This document shows positions 12,806 to 24,089 of a DNA stretch of 64,000 nucleotides, in pieces; the first letter of the stretch is position 1, and every line of letters begins with the position of its first letter. The notes under the pieces were generated by a model. The model had not been told where the DNA came from and did no database searches. It was given only the letters and a program-made list of their open reading frames with translations. This stretch comes from Ornithodoros turicata. Its lineage: Eukaryota > Arthropoda > Arachnida > Ixodida > Argasidae. The DNA is taken from contig NC_088209.1 of NCBI RefSeq assembly GCF_037126465.1, positions 7,767,947 to 7,831,946 of the forward strand. Reading direction: 5' to 3'. The translations under genes were made by a program, and so were the position numbers.

Positions 12806-12960
12806 GATCTTTCAGTTCATCAGTTGCCGCCTGCGTCGATCCCGTCGTATGAATGTGCGTGTGAGTGAGCAAAAATGTAAGAGTGAAAGGAGGATGAGTG
12901 AGAGAGAGTGGCTGGATTGTCCCCTCAGATGACGCACACTGGAAGTGGCTGAGAAGGCGT

Positions 12961-13032
12961 GTTAGCTCAGCTCAATTGGTAGAGCCCTAGACCGGCAATC
13001 CAGAAGATGTGGGTTCGAGTCCTACAGCTGGC
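12961..13032 (+). mobile_element. tRNA-Ala-like SINE head
   Basis: The 72 nt fold as a tRNA. The acceptor is 12961-12967 with 13026-13032 (two G-T wobbles), the D arm GCTC/GAGC, the anticodon stem 12987-12991 with 12999-13003, and the T arm 13009-13025 with loop TTCGAGT. The anticodon position reads GGC (Ala). Position 33 is C rather than T and the anticodon stem has an A-C mismatch, so this looks degenerate. The B box GGTTCGAGTCC is intact, and a short T run follows at about 13038. I read it as the Pol III head of a tRNA-derived SINE. A tRNA pseudogene is the alternative. Confidence 0.55.
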
Positions 13033-13039
13033 TAACCTT

Positions 13040-13985
13040 TTCAGTGACTTTCATCTTTCATGACATAGCACCTCGTCCGTTCCTGGTAAGTGGGGGTTCA
13101 TCTCAAGGAGTGCGCTCTAGTTGTGCCCCGTTGTTTCATGAGACCAGTGTACCCGCGGTTGAAAGTGATAAGAGGAGGATACTACAGAGAGAGTCTCATG
13201 AGATCGCCACACGTGGCAATGTGATTAGTGACACTTCGTTTTGTCTTGTTCCCCCTCTTCGTCACGTCTTTGGTAGGGTTGCCACCTTTCGTAATGAAAA
13301 ATACCGGCTGGGGGAAAGGAGGTTGAATAGAGGGAAAGGAAGAAAGGCTCGTGGAAAAGGGAAAGTGGGTGATGGGTAGACGAGACACACGCATATATAG
13401 AGAGAGAGGACACACAACATAGAGAGAGAGGATGTTCCTGTGTTTGGCTGTATCATTGATGCTAGAAATAACAATGATAATAATAATAACAATGAATAAT
13501 AATAAGAATGAATAACTAAGAAAACGACTGGTGACTGCGGAACTCGGTCCGTGTTCCAGATTTATTCAAGCTGTAGTGGAATGTTGAAGGGAAAATCCCG
13601 TAAAAGCCCTTATGAAAGGTGTTGAGCCACAAATACCCGCAAAAGGCTGCCAGTATCATCTTCCTACCGGCGACCGGCAGAGCGCCCAAATAACCGGCCG
13701 TGCCGGTATAATACCGGCCTGGTGCCAACCATAGTCTTGGGTCATGGGCGCCCAGAAGCTTAGCAAAGACAAGAAAAGGCTCGCAGTCGAACCGCGTCTT
13801 TTGTAGCCGTAGCACAATTGGTGCCCATTCTTGCAAACGCCTGACGCTCGGGGATTACGGACACAAGAGAAAATAAGAAGGGCCATCGGTTAAGGCGATT
13901 CAGCGCGTTGCCCACACCGCTGTGTTCTTCGAGCTGCATAAATAATTTATCATATTTAGTTCCTGTTGTCTTTGTATACTTCTCG
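13040..13985. other. SINE tail region and unassigned sequence
   Basis: A GAGAGAGA-rich stretch (about 13395-13435) and an AATAATAATAACAATG tail (about 13465-13515) may belong to the SINE or to a neighbouring repeat. A 17-bp palindrome GCCGGTATAATACCGGC lies at 13702-13718. No gene is recognised. Confidence 0.4.
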
Positions 13986-14655
13986 CAGGGGGCACTGGCT
14001 TAGGCCGGTGTATGGTGGCCACGGTTTGGTGGGTGGCATGGGTAAACGGTGCCACCAATATGAATGTGAAGTGTGGGTGACTAAGGCCCAGTTTCACCAA
14101 CGCCGGTTGACTCTGAACCGGGATCAAGGGTAGCTAAAACTTGCAGTTAACACTCAAATGTCTCTTAAACATGTCATCTTGAAACATGGTGAACACTTCA
14201 GTGACGATAACAGTCTTTGATGAAGCGGAGTGAAGCGTTAAATTCGAGTGAAGGCTATAATCTCGGTTCCAATGTTAATCTCGGTTCAAATGTTAATCGG
14301 TGCTGGTGAAAGCGTGGCTAAGATGATAATTCATTTTCATAAACCTCTCATGGTTAAACATCAAATTCTTCAGTGATTGGGGTGGTAAACGTCCCCGCAC
14401 CAAAGTCCCAATGTCAAGCAACAAAGCCTTTGGGGCAAAGTGCATAGTACTCACAGCCGCGTCCTGCGATAAAGAAAAAAAAACGAACCCCCTGAGAAGA
14501 TGTTGCCGTTCTTCACATGTAAGGGCAGTGACGTCTTTGTCCGAAAATATCGCAGAAATCGAGAAGCTAATATTAGAGGACCTTCTTTTTAAATGCTCTT
14601 CAGAATCCGATTGTGAGCGCATCCTTAGCACCTACAATACCAAGATACCATACTG
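13985..14655 (+). pseudogene. 5' fragment of an I-type LINE (5' UTR and ORF1 start)
   Basis: The stretch opens with CGCAGGGGGCACTGGCTT, closely like the 5' region of LINE copy 1 at about 20108. The frame 14411-14659 then matches the ORF1 start of copy 1: SEN-AEIEKL and KCSSESDCERIL here against KNVTEIKRL and KCTSEADCERIL there. It stops before the zinc knuckles and no ORF2 follows. The copy is 3'-truncated or interrupted. Confidence 0.65.
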
Positions 14656-14729
14656 GTGATACGATATGCGATATAGGAGCACCACCTAGTTAGCGTCATC
14701 CAAAGATGTCATTGATTGATTTGACTGAT

Positions 14730-15185
14730 TTACTCGTCAAAAATGTTTATTATATGACAGCAATTAGTACCTTAAAAAGGGTTGGGGATTAGGGAAGAAA
14801 GACATGTATAGCATGCTTAGTCACTATGTGTCACAGGGGAAAACCTATGCAGTTGCGGAACGGGCTATAGGCGCCCTTGGAGCGGCCCTTGGACCACTTC
14901 CTGGATGCGACAAAGTGGGTTAGCACGAGGAATCTGTTTACGGCCAAGCGGATTACACAGAGATAAATGTTCCTTAGGATAACGGCATTTACAACTGCAT
15001 CTTTCTTTGTTCTTCTCCTTTAAGAATAACAAAGGCGGTTAAGAGCATCAGCTGTTTACTATATACATTAAAAACATTACATTCATACAAATTCATTACA
15101 AACATACATTCTTCTCCTTTCATTGAATTACTTTTTTTTTCATCAACACTCCAGGTGAACCAATAAGAAATATCGATCAGGCGAC
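14730..15185. repeat. Dispersed repeat family, copy A
   Basis: Shared by eye with 50380-50670: GGGGATTAGGG-AAAGACATGTAT, GTGGATGCGA-AAAGTGG, CAAGC-GATTACACAGAG, TTCCTTAGGAT and a final TCCA-GTGAACCAATAA. About 300 bp match with gaps. The repeat is non-coding and its class is unknown. Confidence 0.7.
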
Positions 15186-15823
15186 GGCTGCACCATTATT
15201 TCTGCCTACGCAATGAGCAACTATCTTTTCCGGAACCCAAATTCGCGTTCTCGAAACAACGGAAACAAACGACCATGCTCGACGACTTCGTACGGTTATG
15301 TGCCGTGTTTGAAAATCCGACATCAGTATTGACCAAACAGGCTCACGAAATTTCGATGTCTGTCCAAGTCATTTTAACGAAAGAGAGCCACATTTTTGGC
15401 GGCTTAGATTTACCGGGGCTGACGCAACGGAACAGCACGTTGGTTAGTTTAATATTAGGTTAGTTTCAGGTTTCAGGTTTTAGGTTTCAGGTTCAGGTTT
15501 CAGGTTTTATTTACTCTTTCTAAGTTTCAATGAATTACAAATGGGACTGTGAGGGCGTGCCCTGTGTAACAGTCCCAGCAGTAGATACACAGACGTACAT
15601 GAATATATAACAAGCCTTGTGGGAAAGAAAGAAAAAAAAAGACATTGACAAACAATTGACAAAAATGCATTGACAAGGAAAGTGAAACATTATGGTGCAG
15701 CCTATAGTAAGCAAAGAGCATTACCGACATAGATAAAACAATTGTATAAGTCATATCAAGGGCGTGTTATGCCAAGAAAGCAAGGAGGAGATCATTACTA
15801 AATCATAGAGCTTTCGTGTCCCA

Positions 15824-18697
15824 TTACCATTGTGATAGATGTAAACGGGAATATCTCTTAAATTGAAAAAAGGAAGACAGGGTTCTGATATGCAACGGTA
15901 GGGAATTCCATACCTTGGAACCAAAGAAAGACATTGAAAATATACCATAATTTGTACGTGAAGAAGGAGGTTGAAGCATGTCAGGCTGATGAAGTAGGTT
16001 GTACAATGTATGAACACGATTGAGAGAGATCAAGTGGTCCGTGATAGCCCCATGGATCAACTTGTACATGAAAAGTGCGATTTTATGCTTAACAAGCTAA
16101 TAAACATTTTGTACTGACAAACACTGAAAGGCAAACGCTATTGATTCGCAGGGGGGTATGAACAACATTATCCTCAGGGCCCTCCTTTGGGAGTGTAAAA
16201 TAGGAAGAAGGGTGGAGGGGTAGGTCAGCCCATAGACCTCCAGAGCGTACGAAATATTGGAGTGGACTAGAGCGTGGTAAACCATTAGAAGCGCCTGGAT
16301 AGGAAGAAATTGTCTTAACTTAGAGAGTGCGAACAAAGCGGGGGTGATTTTGAGTCGGACAAACTTAACATGATCATCCCATGATAGGTTTTCATGTAAA
16401 ATAACGCCGAGAAATTTGACTGAAGACACTCTGCTGAGAGGGCGGCCTGCGAAGTATAGCTTTTCCTGGTCTAGGTCCAAATATTTTTGTCGTGGGCGAA
16501 ATATTACGTATGAAGTCTTATCAATATTTGGAACCAGTTTGTTGGCAGAAAGCCAGATGGAGAACCGACGTAAAACGTTATTTGCCTTTGCAAACAAGCT
16601 CATAGTGTTAGATGCGTCAATAAAAATGTTAGTGTCGTCTGCGTAAAGGAAACAGTCTTCATGTAGGTAATCATGGAGATCATTAACATAGATAAGAAAT
16701 AGGAAAGGTCCCAAAATAGAGCCCTGAGGAACGCCTGTTGTCAGTGCTCTAATGCAAGAATTAGAGTTGCTGAGTGTTACGTATTGTTTCCGGTTTTCCA
16801 AATAACTGGTCAATAAGTTCAAAGCTAAGCCACGTATACCGTACCTCTCAAGTTTTTTAAGCAGGATCTGATGATCTATTAAATCAAAGGCTTTTGTCAA
16901 GTCGATAAAGATGCCCATGGTAAGTAGTTTTGCTTCGATATTACGCTTAATCTTTTCAGTGGCATTTACCAACGCTAAGGTTGTGGATTTCCCCGGGCGA
17001 AAACCGAACTGGAATGGATGTAGTAATTTATGTTTTTCGAAAAACAATTCAAGCCTCAGCAGCACTAATTTTTCGAACACCTTACTAATAGACGGAAGTA
17101 TAGATATAGGACGATAATTACCAGCCATTGTCCTGCTGCCCTTTTTGTAAACTGGAATAACCTTAGCAACCTTTAACAAATCCGGAAAAGACCCCTGGGA
17201 AAAGATATCGTTTGCCAGAGTCGCCAATGGTGCAGCGAGCAAATGACCAAATCTTTTCAAAAGAGCTACCGATATGCCATCGTGGCCACATGAATTTGAC
17301 GATTTCAGAGTCTTAATAATCGAAAGTACTTCATCAGGTGTAGATGGTCCTAGGAAAAGGCTATGTTTGTTTACAGGAGGTAACGGAAACGTTTGCGTGA
17401 ACTCGGTCAGCTGAGGCACGCTTTTCGCAATGTTGCAGAAGTAATCGTTAAACTTCTCTGCCACGGCAACGGGACTGGTTAGAAGTACGTCATTGCTTAA
17501 GAGTGATATAGCAGTATCAGCCTTGACATTCCTTTTCGACAGGATGCGATTAATCCCGTTCCACATGGCTTTGGGGCTATCACTAGCGTCAGCGATAATT
17601 TTGGAGTAGTAGTTGACTTTTGCTACTCGTAGAACATTCCTAAGGGTATTATTGTATTTATTGTATCTCAGTCGTAAATTAGAATTTGACGGTGAACCCC
17701 GTAGCTTGATGTACAAGTTATTTTTATGTTTTATGCTTTTTAGTATTGCCTTTGTAATCCATGGTTGTCGAATCGTGTTACGCTTACTAGGTGCAGTACT
17801 GGAAGAGCTCTGTCGAATCATCTCCGATAAAGTTGACAAGAAGTAATTTAGTTTCGCGGTCACGTCTGTGTGCAAAGAGAAATCCCAGGACATCTGACTT
17901 AGACGACGTTCTAGGGATTCGTAATTAATGTGGGTGCGTCGGACGCAATCAGGGCCAACCTGTACAGACTCCTTCGCGCCTACATAAATCATTTCATGGT
18001 CCGTTATATCACATCCTGCAACACCATGTATCAGGTTATCAGCGGGGATATTTGTCAGTATATGATCGATGAGAGTTCCATGTTCAGGTCTTCCAAAGCG
18101 AGTTACTGAAGTGATAAGTTGCTTGAACCCGGAACAAGCCAAGATATCACTGTAATCTAACGCAGCTGAATTACTTTGTAAGAGATCGATATTAAAATCT
18201 CCAACTAGAATCACGTTAAATCTCTGTTGGCACATGAAATGCAGCGTCGTATCCAGTGCGTCCAAAAATTCCGTTAAAATCGAGTCCGGTGATCTGTACA
18301 CTACTCCTATGATTAAAGGACGGTGAGCGAAGGTGCAAATGGCAGGAGGACAATTGGGTACCTCTATAAACAAAGATTCTACAAGCTGGCAGCAAAATGA
18401 AATGTCGGTCCTCACTGTGTAGGGTATCCCAGAGCGAATATAAAGGGCAACACCACCGTGTTGCCTGCCGTCTCTATGACTGAACTCAGCCTCGTAATTT
18501 GCAATATTAAAATAGGCTTCACGCTCCTTTTGCAGCCACGTTTCAGTTAGTGCAAAAAACGACAGCTTATTTTCCAGCAGCTGGATTACTGTTTTTATTT
18601 CATCGAAATGCTTTCCAAGGCTTCGTATATTCAAATGAGCCGTGAAAGGATAATAAGGGCACGTTTTGCTCAAACAGTCTAGTGAAACTAAAGACAT
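15824..18697 (-). pseudogene. CR1-type LINE ORF2 with one in-frame TAG
   Basis: The product is an apurinic-like endonuclease fused to a reverse transcriptase. Visible endonuclease motifs are HLNIRSLGKHFDEI near the N-terminus, ALTETWL, HGGVALYIRSG, GDFNIDLL and ITDHEM. The RT has NYRPISILPSISKVFEKLV, FGFRPGKST, FIDLTKAFD, TGVPQGSILGP and the catalytic FLYADDTNIF. The long frame stops at a TAG at 16097-16099 after 866 codons. The same frame then continues through LVKHKIALFMYKLIHG to the usual LINE C-terminal motif SKVWNSLPLHIR, ending at 15824. So a single nonsense change removes about the last 90 residues. The start follows ORF1 by about 25 bp. Confidence 0.9.
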
Positions 18698-18723
18698 GAA
18701 AATAGGAAATTAGCCGCGTCACA

Positions 18724-19674
18724 TCACAGCCCAGTGAGGTCACTCAAGCTTTTTATGCGCAGTACACCGGAGTCTGCATCACGACGCATGAGGACATGGC
18801 CATTTCGTACCCAGACGTACTGATAATTTTTTTCCTTTGCCGTTGTTCTTGCATGCCAAAGCAGTGACTTGTTATATGCGGTTAGGTTCTCGCAGAGGAA
18901 AACCGACGGTGGTAGATCAGGATTTTCACATGTGTCTTGAGTCTTTAGTTGGTGTCTTTTACTCAGCCAGAGATCCCTCAGTTGCCTATCCTTAAAACGT
19001 ACGATGATGGCAGGAGCTGTGTCGTTCTTTGAAGGGAGTCGATGCGCGGCTTCGATGTCGGCGCGTGAGAGTTGGGAAACTTTAAGCTTATCAGCAACAA
19101 GATTAAGAATTTCCAGTACATCTTCCTTGGGACGCAAAAGAACCCCTCGAAGTTCTAGATTGTGGCGCCTGTTGTACTGTTCCATGTCGTTTATCTGTAT
19201 TTTTAGTGCTGAAACCTCCGCATCCTTTTGTGCTAGAGCGCTTTGAAGGTTCGTCGTGCAGGAGGACAGCTCATTAAGTGAGACCGCGTTTTCGTTAACA
19301 CGGCTGGCAAGCGCATCATGCTTTAGTGAAAGAGATTCCATTTTTGATTCCAGGATGTCCATTCTACTAAGAACTGTTGAAACTTTTTGGCCAATACTCC
19401 GAAGCTCAAGCAAGATTGTCGACAACATGGGATCTTGCGCGCTTGAGGAACCGCTAGGGCTGTGGGTCCTTGCGTCATGCGTTTTACAAGTTGTGCAAAC
19501 CCAAGTCTCACGATCTTTGCTAGTCATAGCTTTCAATGAATTCTTCGTGAGACCCGAGCATTTGCCGAAGTGATAACGATTTTCACAACTACTACATGTA
19601 AGTGAATCCTTATCAATATTTTGCAAACATGACAGGCAGATAGCGGAGTTCTGTGACGACATAGTGGCACACAA
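18724..19674 (-). CDS. CR1-type LINE ORF1 protein (PHD-like finger, coiled coil, RRM-like)
   Basis: The 316-aa open frame begins with a Cys/His-rich PHD-like finger (about residues 13-62: CLSCLQNI, CSSCENRYH, CSGL, WVCTTC). A low-complexity Ser stretch follows, then a long coiled coil (about 85-165). An L1-ORF1-like RRM follows (ELRGV near 175, EAAHRLPSKN, IIVRFKDRQ), then a basic C-terminal domain (KSLLWHARTTAKEKNYQYVW). Such proteins bind the element RNA and trimerise through the coiled coil. No internal stop is seen. Functional claims are family knowledge, not shown here. Confidence 0.85.
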   Translation of the reverse strand: MCATMSSQNSAICLSCLQNIDKDSLTCSSCENRYHFGKCSGLTKNSLKAMTSKDRETWVCTTCKTHDARTHSPSGSSSAQDPMLSTILLELRSIGQKVSTVLSRMDILESKMESLSLKHDALASRVNENAVSLNELSSCTTNLQSALAQKDAEVSALKIQINDMEQYNRRHNLELRGVLLRPKEDVLEILNLVADKLKVSQLSRADIEAAHRLPSKNDTAPAIIVRFKDRQLRDLWLSKRHQLKTQDTCENPDLPPSVFLCENLTAYNKSLLWHARTTAKEKNYQYVWVRNGHVLMRRDADSGVLRIKSLSDLTGL

Positions 19675-19728
19675 TTTACAGTCTCGTGGGGAGATTACAG
19701 AAAAATCAAAGGTTCCTAATTAGCTCAC

Positions 19729-19969
19729 CTATAAAGATAAGGCAGTGTAAACAGCAAGTACACCAGTTGGTCTCCCCACAAGACTGTGATGTGAAGCAGC
19801 AGTGCAGATTCTTAAATAGATCCGCCGGTGAAGGACATGACGTTCGTTGAGGAAGTGACGAGACCGGGATCAGATGTAGGCGATGTCAAAACGAGCGTGC
19901 GGGTGCCAATCTATAAAGATAAGGCAGTGTAAACAGCAAGTACACCAGTTGGTCTCCCCACAAGACTGT
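19729..19969 (-). promoter_or_regulatory. Duplicated 60-bp block in the LINE 5' region
   Basis: The block from CTATAAAGATAAGGCAGTG to CCCCACAAGACTGTG (plus-strand reading) occurs at 19729-19788 and again, apparently identical, at 19910-19969. It lies 5' of ORF1. Tandem 5' units are typical of internal LINE promoters, so this may be a two-monomer promoter. The function is inferred. Confidence 0.6.
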
Positions 19970-20355
19970 GCTAGACTAGTAAAAGTTTGATGTTTGCATT
20001 TTCACATTTAGGTTAGTCTAAGTGCGCTTGGGCACTTTTCCGTGCACAACTGTGCATTATATAACCAGATAACATCTATTTACAGTAGTTTATTTTTCAA
20101 CGGCCCCGCAGGGGGCACCGGCTTCGGCTGATGTTTGGTGAGTGGCGCCACCACGGACCCCAGCCCCCAGTCCTAAGGTGTTATCCGTACCGTGCCGAGA
20201 GGATGAAAGGCGAAGGGTAGAAGCCTTGAACGGTGGCGATCGGGGTCTTGGTCAACCCCCGGCCGATGGGTTTTCCTTAAAACTCCGGGACCTTCCCACA
20301 TGTATGAATGTGAAGTGTGGGTGACCAATGGGAACATTCATTTCCTTAACCTCTT

Positions 20356-21576
20356 ATGGTAAAATATTCTTCTCCTTCCTTGATCGCGGGCGGAAAGCGT
20401 CCGCGGACCGAAGTTTTCAAACAGGTGTCCGACACCTTCCAAGCTAAATACATAGTTGTCAGTAGTGTGAGCACTGATACTGAGAAAAGCACTCCACTAG
20501 GGAGAATGTCGCCGTTCTTCATTCAGAAGGCGGTGGCATCCCTGTCAAAGAATGTGACCGAAATCAAGCGCCTTAGATCGGGTGACTTACTTCTGAAATG
20601 CACCTCGGAAGCCGACTGTGAGCGCATACTGAATACACAACAAATGCTCGGAATGAACATAACATCAACCTTGCATAGAACTCTTAATACTTGCCGTGGT
20701 GTGGTGTCGCTAGTAGAACTCGTCGATGTCCCTTCAGAAAAGATTCTGGAAAATCTAAAAAAAACAGAAGGTGATTGATGTAAAGAAAATAAAAATCAGG
20801 AAAAACAATGAATATATTATGACACGCAACGCAATTCTCACGTTCGACTGCCCGACTCTACCAGAAAGACTGAAGGTAGGATATCTGACTGCAGAAGTTT
20901 GGCCATATATTCCTAACCCACTTAGATGTTTTAAATGTGACCGCTTTGGCCATCCTTCCGATGCGTGCAGAGGCTCTGAATGCTGTGCTCGCTGCAGCAA
21001 AAAGGCCCACAACTCTAAGGAGTGCAGAGGGCCGGATCACTGCGTCAACTGCGCAGGTGACCACCCTTCATACTCTAGGTCTTGTCCAAAGTGGAAGTTT
21101 GAGAAAGAGGTGATGCACATCAAAGTCACACAGAAACTAAGTTATCCAGAAGCCAGGAAGAAGGCATCTCCGTTCCAGTTCCAGAAATCCTTTTCATCTG
21201 TCGTTAAAGAGAAACCAAGGATGATCTCATGCGCAACACAGACAGAGAACACAACACAAAGTGAAGAAACATGTACACCTCTCTCTCTCAAACACCACCT
21301 CCCGTAACAGTAACAAAAGTTTCGCAATCCTCTTCTGTGGCGTCATTTTCACAGACGCCGCCGTCATCATCGCAAACTGTGGAGGCAAGCTCCATGGAAT
21401 GCGATGATGACACGAGCTCGCAAGGCTCATTCATGAGCGTGAGCCCACAATCCCAAAGGAAGCCTAAGGGAAATGTTTCACGGAGTGGCTCACTTCCTGA
21501 TATATCTCCAAAAGAACTAGCGGCTGCTCGGAAGAAAACTCCGAGACAGCCAATAATGGCCCCAAAGAAAAAATAA
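20356..21576 (+). pseudogene. LINE copy 1 ORF1 (zinc-knuckle gag-like), frameshifted
   Basis: There are three frames in succession: 20356-20778, 20771-21307 and 21271-21576. The first holds the N-terminal domain. The second holds three consecutive CCHC-type knuckles (CFKCDRFGHPSDAC, CARCSKKAHNSKEC, CVNCAGDHPSYSRSC). The third holds the Ser/Pro-rich tail. The first break coincides with an A run at about 20757-20764 and the second with a CT repeat at about 21281-21290. Intact relatives bind element RNA. Confidence 0.85.
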
Positions 21577-22529
21577 TGAAACTTACCTCAAACAGTACAC
21601 TCTTCTTCATAGTGCAGACATGTCTTGTACACATCTCCCTCATTTTCTCTATTATGGCAATCCTTCAGTGGAATTGTCGAGGGCTGCTCTCAAATTTTGA
21701 CGATGTCAGTGACCTTTCGGACAGGTATGATGCACTCTGTTTTGCATTACAAGAGACGTATCTGAATCCACAACACACACAAACGTTCCGGCCATGGAAC
21801 CTGTTCCGAAAAGATGAAGTTGGTGCAACACGTGCATCTGGTGGTGTTGCTATCCTCACATCAAAGACCATCCCTGCAAAACACCTTCCACTGAAAACAA
21901 CACTTGAGGCAGTTGCTGTTCAGATTTGCCTTTATGGGGTCCTAACCATATGTTCCTTATATCTACCGCCGTCAGGCCTGGTAGGACAAAAACAACTCGA
22001 AAGTCTGTTAGATGAGCTTGTAGTGGACGACGATGACTAGGCTCGCGCCACGCCCCCGCTTTCCATCGGTGGCTCATGCCACGAAATAAATCAGTTTCCT
22101 TCCGGCATTCGTTGTGGTAGCTTGCGTTCTTTTGGCTCCCACAAGCTCCCACCACCCTTTCTTTTATTGGGAGATTTCAATGCCCATAACTACTTATGGG
22201 GCAGTACAAGGGCGGATAGTCGTGGCAAAATGTTAGAACGGCTATTACTCTCAAGGCCAGTGTGTCTACTCAATACTGGTACACCAACATATGTGAACGC
22301 TTCTACACAGACATTCTCTGCAATAGGTCTCTCTCTCTCTCTGTAGCCCATCCGTTTTCCAAATGCTAGACTGGGTAGTGGATGAAAATCCTCGTGGAAG
22401 TGACCACTTCCCAGTTACCTTAAAATTACACCTGCTTTCAAATACCCTTGCAACACGTCCACCTCGTTGGAAATTATCAGAGGCAGATTGGGACATGTTT
22501 CAGAGAGAAGCCGATCTTTCACTGTCTTC
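21576..22529 (+). pseudogene. LINE copy 1 ORF2 part 1: endonuclease
   Basis: EEP endonuclease motifs lie in successive frames: ILQWNCRGLLSNFDDV, FALQETYLN, RASGGVAILTS and SLYLPPSG (21576-22040), then LLLGDFNAHNYLWG (about 22160), then GSDHFPVTLKL (about 22390). At least two frame changes (about 22025-22120 and 22340) disable it. The reading is cut at 22529 by the Polinton and resumes at 35994. Confidence 0.85.
22524..22529. repeat. Target-site duplication GTCTTC, left of Polinton
   Basis: GTCTTC at 22524-22529 is repeated at 35994-35999, directly outside the inverted termini. A 6-bp duplication is the known signature of Polinton/Maverick integration. Confidence 0.93.
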
Positions 22530-22541
22530 AGTAGTAAGTAC

Positions 22542-22711
22542 TGACCACGATTATCCGGAAACGCACATCTGGCCTGGACGCCATTAATGAGCAATTAGAG
22601 CTAATTGGGACCCCCCACATTAACCAGCACCATCCAGGGAGCCATCACACTAATTGGGGAACGTCTATCTTGCGTCCAGACCAGTTGTGCGTTTCCGGAT
22701 AATCGTGGTCA
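22542..22711. repeat. Terminal fold-back of the left Polinton end
   Basis: Arm 22542-22582 (TGACCACGATTATCCGGAAA...) pairs with 22671-22711 with about three mismatches over 41 nt. The 88-nt middle carries a smaller palindrome, CAATTAGAGCTAATTG. The tip of the element is therefore itself a hairpin. Confidence 0.88.
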
Positions 22712-22736
22712 TAAAAAATAAAAAAATAGGCAGAAA

Positions 22737-23732
22737 ATAAAATAAAAAGATAGGAATAGAGTGGAGAGAAACAATTTATTCGAAAATCAACGATGCCGCG
22801 GCGAAGAAGCCGCTCCGCAACACCCGAGTGACCAGCGTCCGCCATGTTGGTAGTTTGCACCCAGCAGTTGCAGAGATCGACGACAGGTGGCCACTTAGTT
22901 GCAAGGCATCACACCAGATGGCGCCACCATCATAGCTCTAGACGAGAAAAGACAGAACAAGATACTAGCGGCGGGTAAAAATGACAGCACTGCTAAGCAA
23001 GTCTAGGCATGCGAGAGAAAAGGTCTAACCGCTACTGCTAAACAGAAAACAGTACACATCGGGGGAAAAGGCTTACGGGGGGACGATCGCTTAGGCCTAA
23101 CCACAACACTACGCAGCTAACACAAGGCGCACATCGCTAAACATGCGAGAAAAGGCTTAACACGAGCGCGGTCACCGCTAAACACGGCAAACATACGAGG
23201 AAAGAGGCTTACGGGGGGGGCGATCGCTTAGGCCTAACCCCAACACTACGCATCTAACACAAGGCGGGAACCACACATCGCTAAACATGCGAGAAAAGGC
23301 TTAACACGAGCGCGGTCACCGCTAAACACGGCAAACATACGAGGAAAGAGGCTTACGGGGACGATCGCTTAGGCCTAACCTCAACACTACGCAGCTAACA
23401 TAAGGCGGGAACCACACATCGCTAAACATGCGTCAACAGGCTTGGACACCGCAAAACAAGTCTAAACATGCGAGAAAAGGCTTAACACGAGCGCGGTCAC
23501 CGCTAAACACGGCAAACATACGAGGAAAGAGGCTTACGGGGGGCGATCGCTTAGGCCTAACCTCAACACTACGCAGCTAACACAAGGTGGGAACCACACA
23601 TCGCTAAACATGTGTCAACAGGCTTGGACACCGCAAAACAAGTCTAAACATGCGAGAAAAGGCTTAACACGAGCGCGGTCACCGCTACACACGGCAAACA
23701 TACGAGAAAAGGAGCGCGTCAAATCACTCACC
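22737..23732 (-). promoter_or_regulatory. Outward-facing spliced unit in left TIR (putative)
   Basis: Reading outward (minus strand), the CpG-rich block ends in a consensus donor, exon to 23732 and intron from 23731 (AAAG then GTGAGT). A pyrimidine-rich acceptor ends at 22938, and AATAAA lies at 22780-22775. The last exon has CCAACATGGCGGAC, a good start context that also fits the YY1-type motif. The frame from that ATG runs past the AATAAA without a stop, so I doubt it is coding. The right TIR has a mirror copy. Confidence 0.45.
23040..23715. repeat. Subterminal tandem repeats, four units (left)
   Basis: Units of about 137-182 bp share CGCTAAACATGCGAGAAAAG, ACACGAGCGCGGTCACCGCT, the palindrome GCGATCGC followed at once by the palindrome TTAGGCCTAA, and CAACACTACGCAGCTAACAC. 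TTAGGCCTAA falls at about 23091, 23228, 23369 and 23551. The right TIR has three units. Confidence 0.85.
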
Positions 23733-24089
23733 TTTTCCCCTGCGGCAACTTCCAGGCAGAAACTGAGCGAGCGCGGAGAACACACACGTACGTCTGCTCT
23801 CTACGAGATCCAGCCAGAAAGTGAGCGAGCGCGCGGAGCGCACGTCCGTCTTCCGCGACGGTCCGAGAGAAACTGAGAGAGGCGACGCGCAGCGGCCGCT
23901 ATGGATGCGCGCGCGCCCTCTGCTCCACCCGTCCGCGCATGCGCGCGCGCACGCGCTGCTAGCTCCCTCTGCGCCGGCCGCGGGTGTTTTCGGTTTCGGC
24001 TCTCTGCTGCGCGCGCGCTCCTAGCGGCGACGGGTGGCTTTTCAGTTTCGCTTTCATTCTCCGTTCTTTGCGCGCGCGCGCGTTTATCT

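Larger units (their letters stand above)
15450..19975 (-). mobile_element. Near full-length CR1-type LINE
   Basis: The element runs on the minus strand. It has a 5' region with two copies of a 60-bp block (19910-19969 and 19729-19788), ORF1 (18724-19674), ORF2 (15824-18697), a 3' UTR, and a short microsatellite tail of CCTGAAA-type units (about 15455-15510). ORF1 is open and ORF2 has a single in-frame stop, so the copy is young. Retrotransposition would use the ORF2 endonuclease and reverse transcriptase. Clade is inferred from the PHD-like ORF1 and the endonuclease-RT layout without RNase H. Confidence 0.85.

Noticed and set aside
22645..22860. Frame starting MADAGHSGVAERLL in the TIRs as a real protein gene
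   Set aside because: The two TIR copies diverge downstream, and the frame runs past the AATAAA into AT-rich sequence; more likely part of a non-coding outward transcript.
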